The notes: generated by a model from the letters alone, not told the origin. A stretch of DNA of 64,000 nucleotides from Caulobacteraceae bacterium (GCA_947452365.1 CANGCO010000004.1:1-64000), one strand, 5' to 3'. Shown: positions 54,629 to 63,594, counted from the first letter of the stretch. A program made the numbers and translations.

Positions 54629-55891
54629 TCAGGGCGACAGGGTCTGGAAAGGCGCAACCGGCAACCCTTGGGCTTGCGGCGGCGATATCGCGGTGAGCGG
54701 TCTTGGCTTTAGCGCATAAAGTTTCAAGGTGTGGCGGATACGACCCGCCTCCAGACCCGCAGACGGGCCCTTGCCCAGATAAAGGTCAGCGCGGGCTGGG
54801 CCCTTAATGGCCCCGCCCGTATCGAGAGCCGTAACAATCCGGCGATAGGTTGGAAAGGCACCGTTCAAGACCGGGGCCTGGGCATCGATCCAATAAAGAC
54901 CGCCCATAGGGGTTGCACCGGGATCGACCGCGATCGCGCGACCAGGCGGCAGGGGCACACCCGCCGAACCGATCGGCTCTTGCCCATCATCGGCCGAAAC
55001 ACTGAAAAACACATAGCGTGGATTAAGCTGCATCAGGGCATTGGCCTCTGGCCCGCGATGGCTCAAGAGCCATTGGCGGATTTCCTCCGCAGAGGTGGCA
55101 TTGTCAGCCAAAAGGCCCCGCTCGCGCATAATCTTGCCAAGCCCGATAAAGGCGCGGCCATTGGAGCCATTATAGATCAATTTTCTGCGCTCGCCGCCCG
55201 GCAAGATTGCCGTGCCCGAGCCCTGGACCTGTAAAAAGAATAGGTCTTCGGGTCGCAACCACATCAGGGGCTGACCTAGGCCAAGATGCTCGATTTCCGC
55301 TCGGTCAGGATAGGGCACGAGCTGGCCATCCACCATGCGCCCCACAGCGGCATTGACCGAAGCGGTCGAGGCACCCGTCCCCGGGCTCGGTATGATCAGG
55401 TCTGAGGGCCTCGCCCGCAAGGGTGCCGAAAACTCAGCATCGGGCAGAAGTCTAGCCTCGTATTCTGGCGAGAAATAACCGGTCAGCAGGCCGGGCGTTT
55501 CGACAGGAACAATGTCAAAGCGGGTTTCGAAGAACAATCGCGCGGCCGCGGCATCGAGGGGCGCTTGGCGGGTCAGGTCCTGGCAGACGGCGGATAATTC
55601 CGGCACCTTGGCAATGCGGCACCCCGCCTTCAAACCGGCCAGGGCGCCCAGTGCGTCTTCTTGATCCCAACCTTGAAGTTTCAAAAAGTCAGGATTGGCC
55701 GCAGCGGGTTGGACGGCCGGTGCGGGGTCAAAATATTCACCCGCACGGGGCGGCGGCACCCAGGTCCGGCCCGCCGCTGGCGGCGGCACATAAGGCGGCG
55801 GCAAGATTTCGCAAGCCCCCAGCAGCAAGAGCAGGGCCAGCCCCACCGCAAAGCGGTGCGTCGGTTCAAGTGGCCTCGTCGGCTCGGACAT
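54629..55891 (-). CDS. mltA: Membrane-bound lytic murein transglycosylase A
   Basis: The lipoprotein cleaves peptidoglycan glycan strands with anhydro-muropeptide formation. From ATG 55891 it is 420 residues, with a signal peptide ending in LLLGAC (lipobox Cys). It has LTGYFSPEYEARL, the QVQGSGTAIL loop and the 3D domain with AIAVDPGATPMGGLYWI and the catalytic-type Asp in ALDTGGAIKGPARADLYLG. A second ATG at 55918 would lie over the tim44 stop. It is part of the minus-strand run tim44-mltA-smr. Confidence 0.95.
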   Translation of the reverse strand: MSEPTRPLEPTHRFAVGLALLLLLGACEILPPPYVPPPAAGRTWVPPPRAGEYFDPAPAVQPAAANPDFLKLQGWDQEDALGALAGLKAGCRIAKVPELSAVCQDLTRQAPLDAAAARLFFETRFDIVPVETPGLLTGYFSPEYEARLLPDAEFSAPLRARPSDLIIPSPGTGASTASVNAAVGRMVDGQLVPYPDRAEIEHLGLGQPLMWLRPEDLFFLQVQGSGTAILPGGERRKLIYNGSNGRAFIGLGKIMRERGLLADNATSAEEIRQWLLSHRGPEANALMQLNPRYVFFSVSADDGQEPIGSAGVPLPPGRAIAVDPGATPMGGLYWIDAQAPVLNGAFPTYRRIVTALDTGGAIKGPARADLYLGKGPSAGLEAGRIRHTLKLYALKPRPLTAISPPQAQGLPVAPFQTLSP

Positions 55892-55895
55892 AAGG

Positions 55896-56507
55896 CTAGG
55901 CCTGGGCAGCATCGACACGCATCAAGGTCCAGTTGGGATTGGCACTGGCCACCGGCCGCGCGAATGTCCAGACCTCGGCTGTGCGGCGATCATCCACACC
56001 CTCACCCTCGGGGCCCTTGGTGCGGCTACGAAACTCGGCCAAAAAACGTACCCGCGCGCGAACCTGATCACCGACCAGATCTATGCCTTCAAGATCGGCC
56101 CGCGGGGTCTGGAGAAATTCAACAGTTTCTGTGCGGCCCTCGGCTATTTTTTGGCCAATAGCCTTGTCAAAGGACGCAAACACATCGGTTGCCAATAGAC
56201 CGCGCAGGACATCACGATCGCCCGCCGCAAAGGCGCGGACGATCATTTCATAGGCAGACCGGGCGCCTGACAGAAAATGGGCGACATCAAAATTTGGCTC
56301 GCGCGCCCGCAAGGCGGCCAAACCCGTTAGGCCCGTCGCGGCCTCACCAGCCTCTGGTTCCGATAGCGGTGCTGGCGCTGGACGCTCTTGCGCGGATTGT
56401 GCGTCTTCACCCGGTTGGCGCCCGACCCTGCGGCCAAGAACATTATAGAGCTGATAAAGTACGACGCCGGCCAGGACCGCAAAGATCAAAAGTTGAAGCG
56501 CTTGCAC
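55896..56507 (-). CDS. Tim44-domain membrane protein
   Basis: From GTG 56507 (AAGGG about 8 nt upstream) the protein is 203 residues: a membrane helix (LQLLIFAVLAGVVLYQLYNVLGRRVG), a charged linker, then a Tim44-like domain with FLSGARSAYEMIVRAFAAGD and TLRVD-type end. The longer frame starting at 56681 has no conserved sequence. Bacterial Tim44-like proteins are named for the mitochondrial import factor; the role in bacteria is not known. It is upstream of mltA and diverges from secB. Confidence 0.87.
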   Translation of the reverse strand: MQALQLLIFAVLAGVVLYQLYNVLGRRVGRQPGEDAQSAQERPAPAPLSEPEAGEAATGLTGLAALRAREPNFDVAHFLSGARSAYEMIVRAFAAGDRDVLRGLLATDVFASFDKAIGQKIAEGRTETVEFLQTPRADLEGIDLVGDQVRARVRFLAEFRSRTKGPEGEGVDDRRTAEVWTFARPVASANPNWTLMRVDAAQA

Positions 56508-56779
56508 GAGCAGAACCCTTAATGAACCCGGGCCGTTCCATGGCCCAATTCGACCAAGATCACCCTTAACGGATATGGAGGCTGTTATATAGGCGATTGC
56601 TGGAAACAAGATAGGGATGAGGCTTGGCAATTGGCGAGGCCTGCCTGTGTCGGCATTGCCCAGAGCCGCCAGAGATTGCACAGGTTTGCGCCCTATGCTA
56701 GCAGCGCTTTTTCCAAGGCCGTGATCCCGTCTTTCGTCGGCACACCTTTGGCCTGATAACCAAGCGGATAAGCACGTCC

Positions 56780-57286
56780 ATGACTGACACAGTGGCCGAC
56801 GGCCAAATCAATCCAGCACCCGCCACCGATATTGCGAGCGGCCCCGGCCTGCGGATCTTGACCCAATTTATTCGCGACCTGTCGTTTGAAAACCCAAAGG
56901 CGCCAGAATCCATGCGTTCGGGCGGCGCCCAACCACAGATCGATCTGGGTGTCGAATTGAACGCGCGCAGCCGAGATGATGGGCTTTATGAAGTCGATCT
57001 TAAGCTGTCCGCGGGTGCAAACAGGGACGGCGAGTCGGTCTTTCATGTCGAACTGGTCTATGGCGGCCTGTTCCAAATTGAAGGCGTTCCCGAAAGCGAG
57101 ATGGAGCCCGTGCTCTTGATCGAGTGCCCGCGCTTTTTGTTCCCGTTTGCCCGGCGCATTATTGCCGATCTAAGCATGGAGGGGGGGTTCCCACCCTTTA
57201 TGCTAGATCCGATCGATTTTGCCGTCATTTATATGGCGCGCAAGGCCCAGGCTGAAGCCGAATCGTCTGGCTCGATATCGGTCTAG
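56780..57286 (+). CDS. secB: Protein-export chaperone SecB
   Basis: SecB holds precursors unfolded for the SecA/Sec pathway. The 168-residue protein has a polar N-terminal tail, then [30 protein letters not shown] and [32 protein letters not shown], all conserved in SecB. A long antisense frame (56693-57076) is not a gene. The stop shares CTAG with dnaQ. The upstream 272-base divergent gap (56508-56779) should hold promoters for both secB and tim44. Confidence 0.96.
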   Translation: MTDTVADGQINPAPATDIASGPGLRILTQFIRDLSFENPKAPESMRSGGAQPQIDLGVELNARSRDDGLYEVDLKLSAGANRDGESVFHVELVYGGLFQIEGVPESEMEPVLLIECPRFLFPFARRIIADLSMEGGFPPFMLDPIDFAVIYMARKAQAEAESSGSISV

Positions 57287-58008
57287 GTCTTAGGGACCAT
57301 AAGGCCCAGATCATACCAAACCGCCTTGTCCTTTAGGGTCTTGGCGATAAAGGCTTCATGTGCAGCGCGCTCAATCTCGGTGGCGCGTGCCGCCAAGGGG
57401 CGCGGCCGCTGGGCCTGGGCCGCGGCCTGAACTGTGTCGGGATTCAGACCGGGCGATATTGCCGGTCCGGCCAGATCAAGGCCCCGCTCCTTGCCGCCCC
57501 TAAGCTCCAGATAAACCGCAGCTAAAAGTTGGGAATCGATCAGGGCGCCGTGCTTGTCACGCTCGGCCAAAGAGATCTTGAACCGTTTACAGAGGGCATC
57601 AAGCGAGTTTGGCATGCCGGGAAAGCGCTTTTGCGCCATGGGCAGGGTATCAATCCAGCGCCCCGCCTCGAGCGGCGCGCGCCCGGCTAGGCTTAATTCA
57701 TTATTGATAAAGCCGCGGTCAAACCCGGCATTATGCGCAATCAATTGTGCATCACCGATAAAGTCCAAAAAGGCATCACAGACGTCTGGGTGTTCAAACC
57801 TCGGCTTGCCGACGAGAAAAGCATTGGAAATGCCGTGAACCCGCTCGGCATCCGCATCGATCGGCCTTTGCGGATCAACAAAGGCATGAAACTCTCGGCC
57901 TGTCGGCAAGAGATCAAACAGCTCAATACAGCCAAGCTCGATCAGCCTGTGACCCGATTTAGGATCAAGACCGGTGGTTTCAGTATCCAGAACAATTTCA
58001 CGCGACAT
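57283..58008 (-). CDS. dnaQ: DNA polymerase III epsilon subunit (3-5 exonuclease)
   Basis: The proofreading subunit has 241 residues. The DEDDh exonuclease motifs are visible: [23 protein letters not shown], and [22 protein letters not shown] with the catalytic His and final Asp. It ends in a variable tail for polymerase binding. It is 30 nt after coaE on the same strand. Confidence 0.95.
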   Translation of the reverse strand: MSREIVLDTETTGLDPKSGHRLIELGCIELFDLLPTGREFHAFVDPQRPIDADAERVHGISNAFLVGKPRFEHPDVCDAFLDFIGDAQLIAHNAGFDRGFINNELSLAGRAPLEAGRWIDTLPMAQKRFPGMPNSLDALCKRFKISLAERDKHGALIDSQLLAAVYLELRGGKERGLDLAGPAISPGLNPDTVQAAAQAQRPRPLAARATEIERAAHEAFIAKTLKDKAVWYDLGLMVPKT

Positions 58009-58038
58009 GGTCGCTCCAAGGCTGAAAGGCTGGCATGC

Positions 58039-58647
58039 TTAGGTCGGTTTGACTGGGGCGCTAGACCGCAGACTGGCCAAGACGGCTTGAACCTGCTTGC
58101 GGGCGTGATCTAGGCCCTGTGCGGTATCAATGACAAAATGAGCGCGCGCGCGTTTATCAGCGTCTGGCGTTTGCCGCGCCAGTATCGCCTGCAATTTTTC
58201 ATCCGTCATGCCTGGCCGCTCAAGCACGCGTTGGCGCTGCAGGTCGGCGGTGGCAGACACGACAATCACCGCATCCATATGCGTCTCGCCGCCGGTTTCA
58301 AACAGGAGGGGTATATCGAGAATCGCCAGATCAGCGCCGTTTGCACGCGCTGCGTTTAAAAACTCAATCCGGCTTTGCGCCACAAGCGGATGCACAATCT
58401 GTTCCAGCGTCTTCATGGCCTCGGGCCTGCCCAATACCTGAGCGCTGAGCCGTTCGCGGTCAATCGCGCCGTCAATCACAGTGCCGGCAAAAGCCGCCTC
58501 AACCGGTGCGACCGCCGCGCCGCCCTTGGCATAGAGCGCGTGCACCGCGGCATCGGCGTCATAGATTGGCACGCCCTCATCCGCAAACAGCTTGGCTGTA
58601 GTGGACTTGCCCATTCCAATCGAGCCGGTGAGACCAATCAATTTCAT
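58039..58647 (-). CDS. coaE: Dephospho-CoA kinase
   Basis: CoaE performs the last step of coenzyme A synthesis, phosphorylating the 3-prime hydroxyl of dephospho-CoA. The 202-residue protein has the P-loop [25 protein letters not shown] and the LFETGGE lid. Its start overlaps the aroE stop by four bases, part of a tight ppsR-maf-aroE-coaE unit. Confidence 0.96.
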   Translation of the reverse strand: MKLIGLTGSIGMGKSTTAKLFADEGVPIYDADAAVHALYAKGGAAVAPVEAAFAGTVIDGAIDRERLSAQVLGRPEAMKTLEQIVHPLVAQSRIEFLNAARANGADLAILDIPLLFETGGETHMDAVIVVSATADLQRQRVLERPGMTDEKLQAILARQTPDADKRARAHFVIDTAQGLDHARKQVQAVLASLRSSAPVKPT

Positions 58648-59522
58648 GATTTTGCCTTTTCTTCCGCCGCAAGGGCCGCAAGCGCCAAGGCCCGGACATC
58701 AATCGCTTGCGGCGGCGCATGACCAAACAGGGCTTCAAACGAGGGTATGGCCTGGCCTACCAACATATCAAGACCATCAATGGTCAAGTGTCCCCGCGCC
58801 CGGGCCGCCTGCAAAAACTGAGTATCAAGCGGCTTATAGACCATGTCCATAAAGGCGCAGGTGCTTGGCACGGCCTGCCAGTCAAGACCTGGGCCCTCAC
58901 CGCCATTAAGGCCAAGCGAGGTGGCATTAATCACCGCCACGGCCCCATCAAAAACGGCGCCGATCTGATCTTGACCATAGGCCAAAACCTTGTCGCCAAG
59001 GGCGTCGGCTATGGCAAGGGCTCGGTCAAAAGTGCGGTTTAGGATCCGGACCTGGGGCACACCGGCCAAGACGAGCGCTGCGGCCGCGCCCCGCGCCGCG
59101 CCGCCCGCGCCCAAAATCACCACCGGTCCGCTTTTCAGATCAAGGCTAGGGGCTTGGCGGGCAAAGGCATATAACAGGCCCTCGCCGTCTGTATTATCTA
59201 GCTCAAGACTACCATCAGTGCGAAACACCACCAGATTAGCAGCCCCGGCTAGGCTCGCTCGCGGATGAACAAAATCACGGCCAGCCTGGGCCAGGCCCAA
59301 GGCCTGCTCTTTAAACGGCAGCGTAATATTGAGGCCGCAAATCGCGCCACCGCGGCAGCCCTCAATCAGGGCCCTAAACCCGTCAAGACTAGGGCCAAAG
59401 GCAATATAGACCCCATCAAGACCCGCCGCCTGCAGCCAGGCATTATGCAATAGCGGGCTTAGGGAGTGACGCACCGGATGGCCAACCACGCCCGCCACTC
59501 GGGTTTTGGCTGAAATTGTCAT
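58644..59522 (-). CDS. aroE: Shikimate 5-dehydrogenase
   Basis: AroE reduces 3-dehydroshikimate with NADPH in aromatic amino acid synthesis. The 292-residue protein has [23 protein letters not shown], the catalytic Lys in NITLPFKEQ, the NADP-binding [14 protein letters not shown] and NATSLGLNG. It overlaps maf and coaE by four bases each. Confidence 0.95.
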   Translation of the reverse strand: MTISAKTRVAGVVGHPVRHSLSPLLHNAWLQAAGLDGVYIAFGPSLDGFRALIEGCRGGAICGLNITLPFKEQALGLAQAGRDFVHPRASLAGAANLVVFRTDGSLELDNTDGEGLLYAFARQAPSLDLKSGPVVILGAGGAARGAAAALVLAGVPQVRILNRTFDRALAIADALGDKVLAYGQDQIGAVFDGAVAVINATSLGLNGGEGPGLDWQAVPSTCAFMDMVYKPLDTQFLQAARARGHLTIDGLDMLVGQAIPSFEALFGHAPPQAIDVRALALAALAAEEKAKS

Positions 59523-60118
59523 GTCATCACCACCCCAAACTGCCGAAGCGCGCCAAGTAGGCCCGTAAGCGGTAGGCCCAGAATGGTGAAATAATCGCCA
59601 TCGATCTGGTCAAACAACTGCACGCCCGCCGATTCTAACTTATAGCCGCCGACACAGCCCAGCACGTCTTGGCCATGATCGGCCAGATAGGTCTGCAAGA
59701 ACTTGTCGGAAAAATCGCGCATGGTTAGATGGGCGCTAACCACCTCCTGCCACACGATCTGCCCGTCGCGCGCCAAGGCAATCGCCGAATGCAGGCTGTG
59801 GCGTCGGCCGCGCAATTGCGCGAGCTGATTACCAAGGTCTGCGATCGAGTTCGGCTTGTTAAATAGGGTTCCACCAAGATCCAAGGTCTGGTCGGCACCA
59901 ATCACCAGGCCCGGCTCGGTTTGCGAAACGTGTTCGGCCTTGGCCCCGGCCAAGCTAGCGGCAATGGCGATTGGCGAGGCCTGACCGGTCAGAAGCTGGG
60001 TTTTTAACGCCTCCTCATCCACCGCACTGACCTTGACCGAAAAGCGCAGGCCCGCCCCCAAGAGTAGGGCGCGCCGTGCGCTAGAGCCGGAGGCTAGGAC
60101 AAGGTAGGGTGCGCTCAT
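59519..60118 (-). CDS. maf: Maf-like nucleotide pyrophosphatase
   Basis: The 199-residue protein is of the Maf/Ham1 fold, which hydrolyses non-canonical or modified nucleoside triphosphates. It starts LVLASGSSARRALLLGAGL and has GADQTLDLGG with the metal-binding acidic residues and FLQTYLADHGQDVLGCVGGYKLE. It lies in the ppsR-maf-aroE-coaE run with four-base overlaps on both sides. Confidence 0.94.
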   Translation of the reverse strand: MSAPYLVLASGSSARRALLLGAGLRFSVKVSAVDEEALKTQLLTGQASPIAIAASLAGAKAEHVSQTEPGLVIGADQTLDLGGTLFNKPNSIADLGNQLAQLRGRRHSLHSAIALARDGQIVWQEVVSAHLTMRDFSDKFLQTYLADHGQDVLGCVGGYKLESAGVQLFDQIDGDYFTILGLPLTGLLGALRQFGVVMT

Positions 60119-60963
60119 GCCGTGGGTTCAATTTGGCCGCGCGCAGCCGATAATATATTGATCACGGCGGCGGCCGTTTCTTCAACCGAGCGGCGGGTAA
60201 CATCGATTACTGGCCAGCCTTGTTTTTCAAACAATCGGCGCGCCCGGACCGTCTCATCCCGAACCGCCTCGGTTTCGATATAGGCGCTTTCGCGGCCCTC
60301 GTTTAAACTCAAAAGGCGGTTGCGGCGGATCTGGATCAAACGGTCTGGCGACACGGTCAGGCCCACCACAAGGGCATGCTTTAGATCAAACAATTGCGCC
60401 GGCGGCTCTGCACCCGGAACCAGCGGCACATTGGCGGCTCTTACCCCACGATGGGCCAGATAAATGCAGGTCGGGGTTTTTGAGGTGCGGCTTACGCCCA
60501 CCAGGACCACATCGGCGCTTTCCAGATTTTGTGTGCCCTGGCCGTCATCATGGCCAATCGCATAGTTCAGCGCCTCGATCCGGTTGAAATAGTCGTGGTC
60601 TAGGGCATGCTGGGCACCGACCCGGTTGGAGATTGAGGCCCCCAGATAGCGCGACAGGGCTGAAACCAGCGGATCGAGCGCGGCAATACAGCCAATATCC
60701 AACTGGCGGCAGCCGTGTTCGAGCGATTCGCGCAGGCTTTTATCGACAATCGTGTGGATCACTATGCCCGGCGCGCCCTCAACCTCCTGCATGACCCGCT
60801 CAAGTTGGCGCTGGGACCGCACAAGGGCATAGACATGCTCGATCGGCAGAACTTGATCAAACCGTGCGCAAACCGCCTTGGCCATAGCATTCAGCGTCTC
60901 GCCGGTTGAGTCCGAGACCAGATGAACATGGAAATAGGTGGCGATGCGCGGTTGTTGGCTCAT
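60115..60963 (-). CDS. ppsR: Pyruvate phosphate dikinase regulatory protein (DUF299, RP001 type)
   Basis: This family phosphorylates and dephosphorylates PEP synthase or pyruvate phosphate dikinase. The 282-residue protein has FHVHLVSDSTGETLNAMAK, the P-loop-like VGVSRTSKTPTCIYLAHRG and IYAVTR... ; the YIETEAVRDE segment is also conserved. In Caulobacter the DUF299 gene flanks the replication origin opposite hemE, exactly as here. It starts next to the putative origin and runs away from it. Confidence 0.94.
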   Translation of the reverse strand: MSQQPRIATYFHVHLVSDSTGETLNAMAKAVCARFDQVLPIEHVYALVRSQRQLERVMQEVEGAPGIVIHTIVDKSLRESLEHGCRQLDIGCIAALDPLVSALSRYLGASISNRVGAQHALDHDYFNRIEALNYAIGHDDGQGTQNLESADVVLVGVSRTSKTPTCIYLAHRGVRAANVPLVPGAEPPAQLFDLKHALVVGLTVSPDRLIQIRRNRLLSLNEGRESAYIETEAVRDETVRARRLFEKQGWPVIDVTRRSVEETAAAVINILSAARGQIEPTA

Positions 60964-61013
60964 AGGTCTGTTTTGCCCTTTGAGACGAGGCTTCGCAAGG
61001 CGGCTGATTTTTG

Positions 61014-61022
61014 TGTGGATAT
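61014..61022 (-). promoter_or_regulatory. DnaA box (8 of 9)
   Basis: The minus strand reads ATATCCACA, one mismatch to TTATCCACA. It is the box closest to ppsR. Confidence 0.6.
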
Positions 61023-61135
61023 TGGGTGGGTACGAGGTGTGCCCGTGGGCAAATTTACGGCCTTGGGCGGGTATGGATTTAGCGATTTTTAGATTTGGTT
61101 AACCCTATGGGGACAAGCCTTAAGTTTGTCGTAAA

Positions 61136-61180
61136 ATCTTCACATCTTAGTCGGTTGGGGATGTTTGCATTTGTGAAGAT
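61136..61180. repeat. Inverted repeat in the origin region
   Basis: ATCTTCACA at 61136-61144 is repeated in reverse complement at 61172-61180, with 27 bases between. The arms are half similar to a DnaA box (TTCACA end). A binding site pair is possible. Confidence 0.5.
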
Positions 61181-61266
61181 CTGATCAGTATCAGGGCTGA
61201 CACAATTTTACAGGTCTTTGCTAATTTAAGCGCGCCAATAAGGGTTTTGATTTTGGCGGTTACGAT

Positions 61267-61275
61267 TTGTCCACG
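61267..61275 (+). promoter_or_regulatory. DnaA-box-like site (7 of 9)
   Basis: The plus strand reads TTGTCCACG, two mismatches to TTATCCACA. It lies 13 nt from the next, oppositely oriented box. Confidence 0.4.
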
Positions 61276-61287
61276 GTTTCAACAGGT

Positions 61288-61296
61288 TGTGGATTA
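61288..61296 (-). promoter_or_regulatory. DnaA box (8 of 9)
   Basis: The minus strand reads TAATCCACA, one mismatch to TTATCCACA. It is paired with the weaker site at 61267-61275. Confidence 0.6.
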
Positions 61297-61330
61297 GAAC
61301 AATCCGTTGCACGAAGAAGCCTGAACCTCT

Positions 61331-61339
61331 TGGGGATAA
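61331..61339 (-). promoter_or_regulatory. DnaA box (8 of 9)
   Basis: The minus strand reads TTATCCCCA, one mismatch to TTATCCACA. A 7-of-9 site in the same orientation lies at 61442-61450, on the other side of the A/T-rich stretch. Confidence 0.55.
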
Positions 61340-61401
61340 GATGGGAATGAACCCAATCGCCCTGTTCCATGCCCAGATTGCCCAGCCCAAACCACCGCCT
61401 C

Positions 61402-61435
61402 AAAAAATTTCTTTTCTTATTAAAATTTAACTTAA
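61402..61435. other. A/T-rich stretch, candidate DNA unwinding element
   Basis: Only three of 34 bases are G or C, in a region otherwise of mixed composition, and DnaA-like sites lie on both sides. Three TTAA motifs occur at its right end (61420, 61427, 61432). Such stretches are where the origin first melts. The role is inferred. Confidence 0.55.
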
Positions 61436-61492
61436 TGGCCAGATGGATAAAGCGGCCTTGAGTTTCGCCGCCGAACTGGGTTTAACCAATCC

Positions 61493-62539
61493 ATGAGCGC
61501 TTCAGATCAAACCCACGAAAACGGCCCTGCCCTATTGCGTGTGCTAGCGGGTCAAAGCTTAGCCAGGCCGCCAATCTGGTTCATGCGCCAAGCTGGTCGC
61601 TATCTGCCGGAATATCGCGCGCTGCGAGCCACAGCTCCGGACTTTATCTCTTTCTGCCTCAATCCAGAAATGGCAGCCGAGGCCACCTTGCAACCCATGC
61701 GGCGGTTTGAATTTAGCGCCGCCATTGTCTTTGCCGATATCCTGCTCTTACCCAAGGCGCTTGGCCAAGATGTGCGGTTTGAGGTCGGCGAAGGCCCCAA
61801 ACTCGGGGCCCTACCCTCGCTTGAGCGGATGCGAGACCGGATTGAGGGCGCTGCCGGTGCACTTGGCAATATTGGTGAGACCTTGGGCCGGGTGCGCGAA
61901 AAGCTAGACCCCTCAAAAGTCTTGATCGGGTTTGCCGGGGCACCTTGGACCGTAGCCACCTATATGATTGAAGGCGGATCCAGCGACCGGGTTGCCGTGC
62001 GGACCTATGCCTATACTCACGCCAAGGCGCTGGATGAATTGATCGATATTCTGGTCGATGCGACGGCACATTATTTGGTCATGCAGGCTAGGAGCGGGGC
62101 CCAGGTGCTCAAATTGTTTGAATCCTGGGCTGAAGGTCTGCCCGAAGATCTTTTCGAGCGCCTGGTGATCGGCCCGCATGCCCGAATTATTGCCCAGGTC
62201 AGGGCCGCTGGCGTCACTGCCCCCTTTATTGGCTTTCCAAGAGGGGCTGGGGCCTTGGTGCAAAGCTATGCCCAGAAGGTCGCGGTTCAGGCCGTAGCGC
62301 TTGACGTACAAGCCAGTGCCGCCATGGGCCAGGCCTTGCAAAAAACCGTTGCCATTCAAGGTGCGCTCGATCCCCTATTATTGCGGGCGGGCGGCAAGGC
62401 CTTGGATGTTCGGCTAGATCAATTGCTCGCCCAATGGGGACAAGGTCCCTATATCTTTAATCTTGGCCACGGAATCTTGCCGGACACGCCGATTGCGCAT
62501 GTCGAACAGGTCTTGGCGCGGGTGGTGCACGGGCAATGA
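61493..62539 (+). CDS. hemE: Uroporphyrinogen decarboxylase
   Basis: HemE converts uroporphyrinogen III to coproporphyrinogen III. The 348-residue protein has PPIWFMRQAGRYLPEYR and GFAGAPWTVATYMIEGG, the two family signatures. It begins the hemE-hemH-hemJ run leading away from the putative origin; its promoter lies in the origin region, as in Caulobacter, where it is linked to origin control. It overlaps hemH by four bases (ATGA). Confidence 0.97.
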   Translation: MSASDQTHENGPALLRVLAGQSLARPPIWFMRQAGRYLPEYRALRATAPDFISFCLNPEMAAEATLQPMRRFEFSAAIVFADILLLPKALGQDVRFEVGEGPKLGALPSLERMRDRIEGAAGALGNIGETLGRVREKLDPSKVLIGFAGAPWTVATYMIEGGSSDRVAVRTYAYTHAKALDELIDILVDATAHYLVMQARSGAQVLKLFESWAEGLPEDLFERLVIGPHARIIAQVRAAGVTAPFIGFPRGAGALVQSYAQKVAVQAVALDVQASAAMGQALQKTVAIQGALDPLLLRAGGKALDVRLDQLLAQWGQGPYIFNLGHGILPDTPIAHVEQVLARVVHGQ

Positions 62540-63594
62540 AGGCGCAGGACGCGATGGGTGATAAGGACAGGCCGCAACGCATTGCCGTGGTGCTGTTTAA
62601 CCTGGGTGGCCCCGATGGGCCAGATTCGGTTCAGCCCTTCTTGTATAATCTGTTTGCCGATAAGGCGATTATTGGCGCGCCCTTTGGCATTCGCCAGGCC
62701 CTGGCCTGGTTGATCTCGACCTTGCGTAAAAAATCAGCCCAGGCCAATTATGCGATTATGGGCGGCGGCTCACCGCTGCTGCCCCAGACCGTGGCGCAGG
62801 CTAAGGCCCTAGAGGCAGCTCTGAACGACCGGGCCAATCACCAGACCACCAAGGTGTTTATCGCCATGCGGTATTGGAAGCCGTTTGCCAAACACACAGC
62901 CAAACAGGTGGCTGATTTTGCGCCCGACCAGATCGTGCTCCTGCCGCTTTATCCGCAGTTTTCGACCACAACAACTGGGTCTTCAGTCGCCGAATGGAAC
63001 AAGGTCTATAAGGGCAAGGGCAAGACCCGCACGATCTGCTGTTATCCGATTCTGCCCTCTGTGATCGCGGCGCATGCCAAGGCGATCGAGGATGCGTTTA
63101 AGGCGGCGGGCTCGCCAGCCCATACGCGGCTGTTATTTTCCGCGCATGGCCTGCCAGAAAAAATCATTCAGGACGGCGATCCCTATCAGGCCCAGATTGA
63201 GGCGACAGCCGCGGCGGTGGCCGAAAGGCTCGGGGCGGGCTGGGACTGGCAGGTCTGTTATCAAAGCCGGGTTGGGCCCTTAAAATGGATTGGTCCTTCA
63301 ACGCCTGAAGCCCTAGAAGTCGCCGGCAGGGCTGGCCTGAATGTGATTATAACCCCCATCGCCTTTGTGTCTGAGCATATCGAGACCCTGGTCGAGCTGG
63401 ATCATGAATATGCGGAACTAGCGCTAGAGGTGGGCTGTCCAAAATTCATCCGGGTGCCGGCGCTTGGGATTGATCCTGTCTTTATAGAGGGCTTAGCCGC
63501 CTTGACCCAGGAGAGCCTTGACCGGGGCGGGACCCAGCCTTGCCAGGGTTGGACCTGTCCGGCGGATCGTTCAAAATGTCCGCGTAGGGCTTAA
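62536..63594 (+). CDS. hemH: Ferrochelatase, probable [2Fe-2S]-type
   Basis: HemH inserts iron into protoporphyrin IX at the inner membrane. The 352-residue protein has VVLFNLGGPDGPDSVQPFL, LYPQFSTTTTGSS and FSAHGLPEKIIQDGDPY with the catalytic His. The C-terminal tail has Cys336-x4-Cys341-x6-Cys348, as expected for a cluster-bearing tail. Ferrochelatase from Caulobacter is known to carry a [2Fe-2S] cluster, so these Cys are likely ligands together with another one. It ends 3 nt before hemJ. Confidence 0.95.
   Translation: MKAQDAMGDKDRPQRIAVVLFNLGGPDGPDSVQPFLYNLFADKAIIGAPFGIRQALAWLISTLRKKSAQANYAIMGGGSPLLPQTVAQAKALEAALNDRANHQTTKVFIAMRYWKPFAKHTAKQVADFAPDQIVLLPLYPQFSTTTTGSSVAEWNKVYKGKGKTRTICCYPILPSVIAAHAKAIEDAFKAAGSPAHTRLLFSAHGLPEKIIQDGDPYQAQIEATAAAVAERLGAGWDWQVCYQSRVGPLKWIGPSTPEALEVAGRAGLNVIITPIAFVSEHIETLVELDHEYAELALEVGCPKFIRVPALGIDPVFIEGLAALTQESLDRGGTQPCQGWTCPADRSKCPRRA

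Larger units (their letters stand above)
60964..61492. other. Putative chromosomal replication origin (oriC, Cori-like)
   Basis: This 529-base gene-free region lies between divergent ppsR and hemE, the location of the Caulobacter origin. It holds several DnaA-box-like 9-mers (three with 8 of 9 matches to TTATCCACA, and three more with 7 of 9), a stretch of 34 bases with only three G/C (61402-61435), an inverted repeat, and near-matches to the CtrA site TTAA-N7-TTAA at 61088-61102 and 61120-61134. No GANTC methylation site was seen in it, unlike Caulobacter Cori. Origin function is inferred from gene order and these elements; promoters for ppsR and hemE must also be here. Confidence 0.82.

Noticed and set aside
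56693-57076. 127-codon minus-strand frame opposite secB
   Set aside because: It is antisense to the clear secB gene, has no recognisable sequence and no ribosome-binding site.
61420-61435. TTAA motifs before hemE as a CtrA site
   Set aside because: The outer pair is spaced by eight bases, not seven, so it does not fit the consensus; kept only as part of the A/T-rich stretch.
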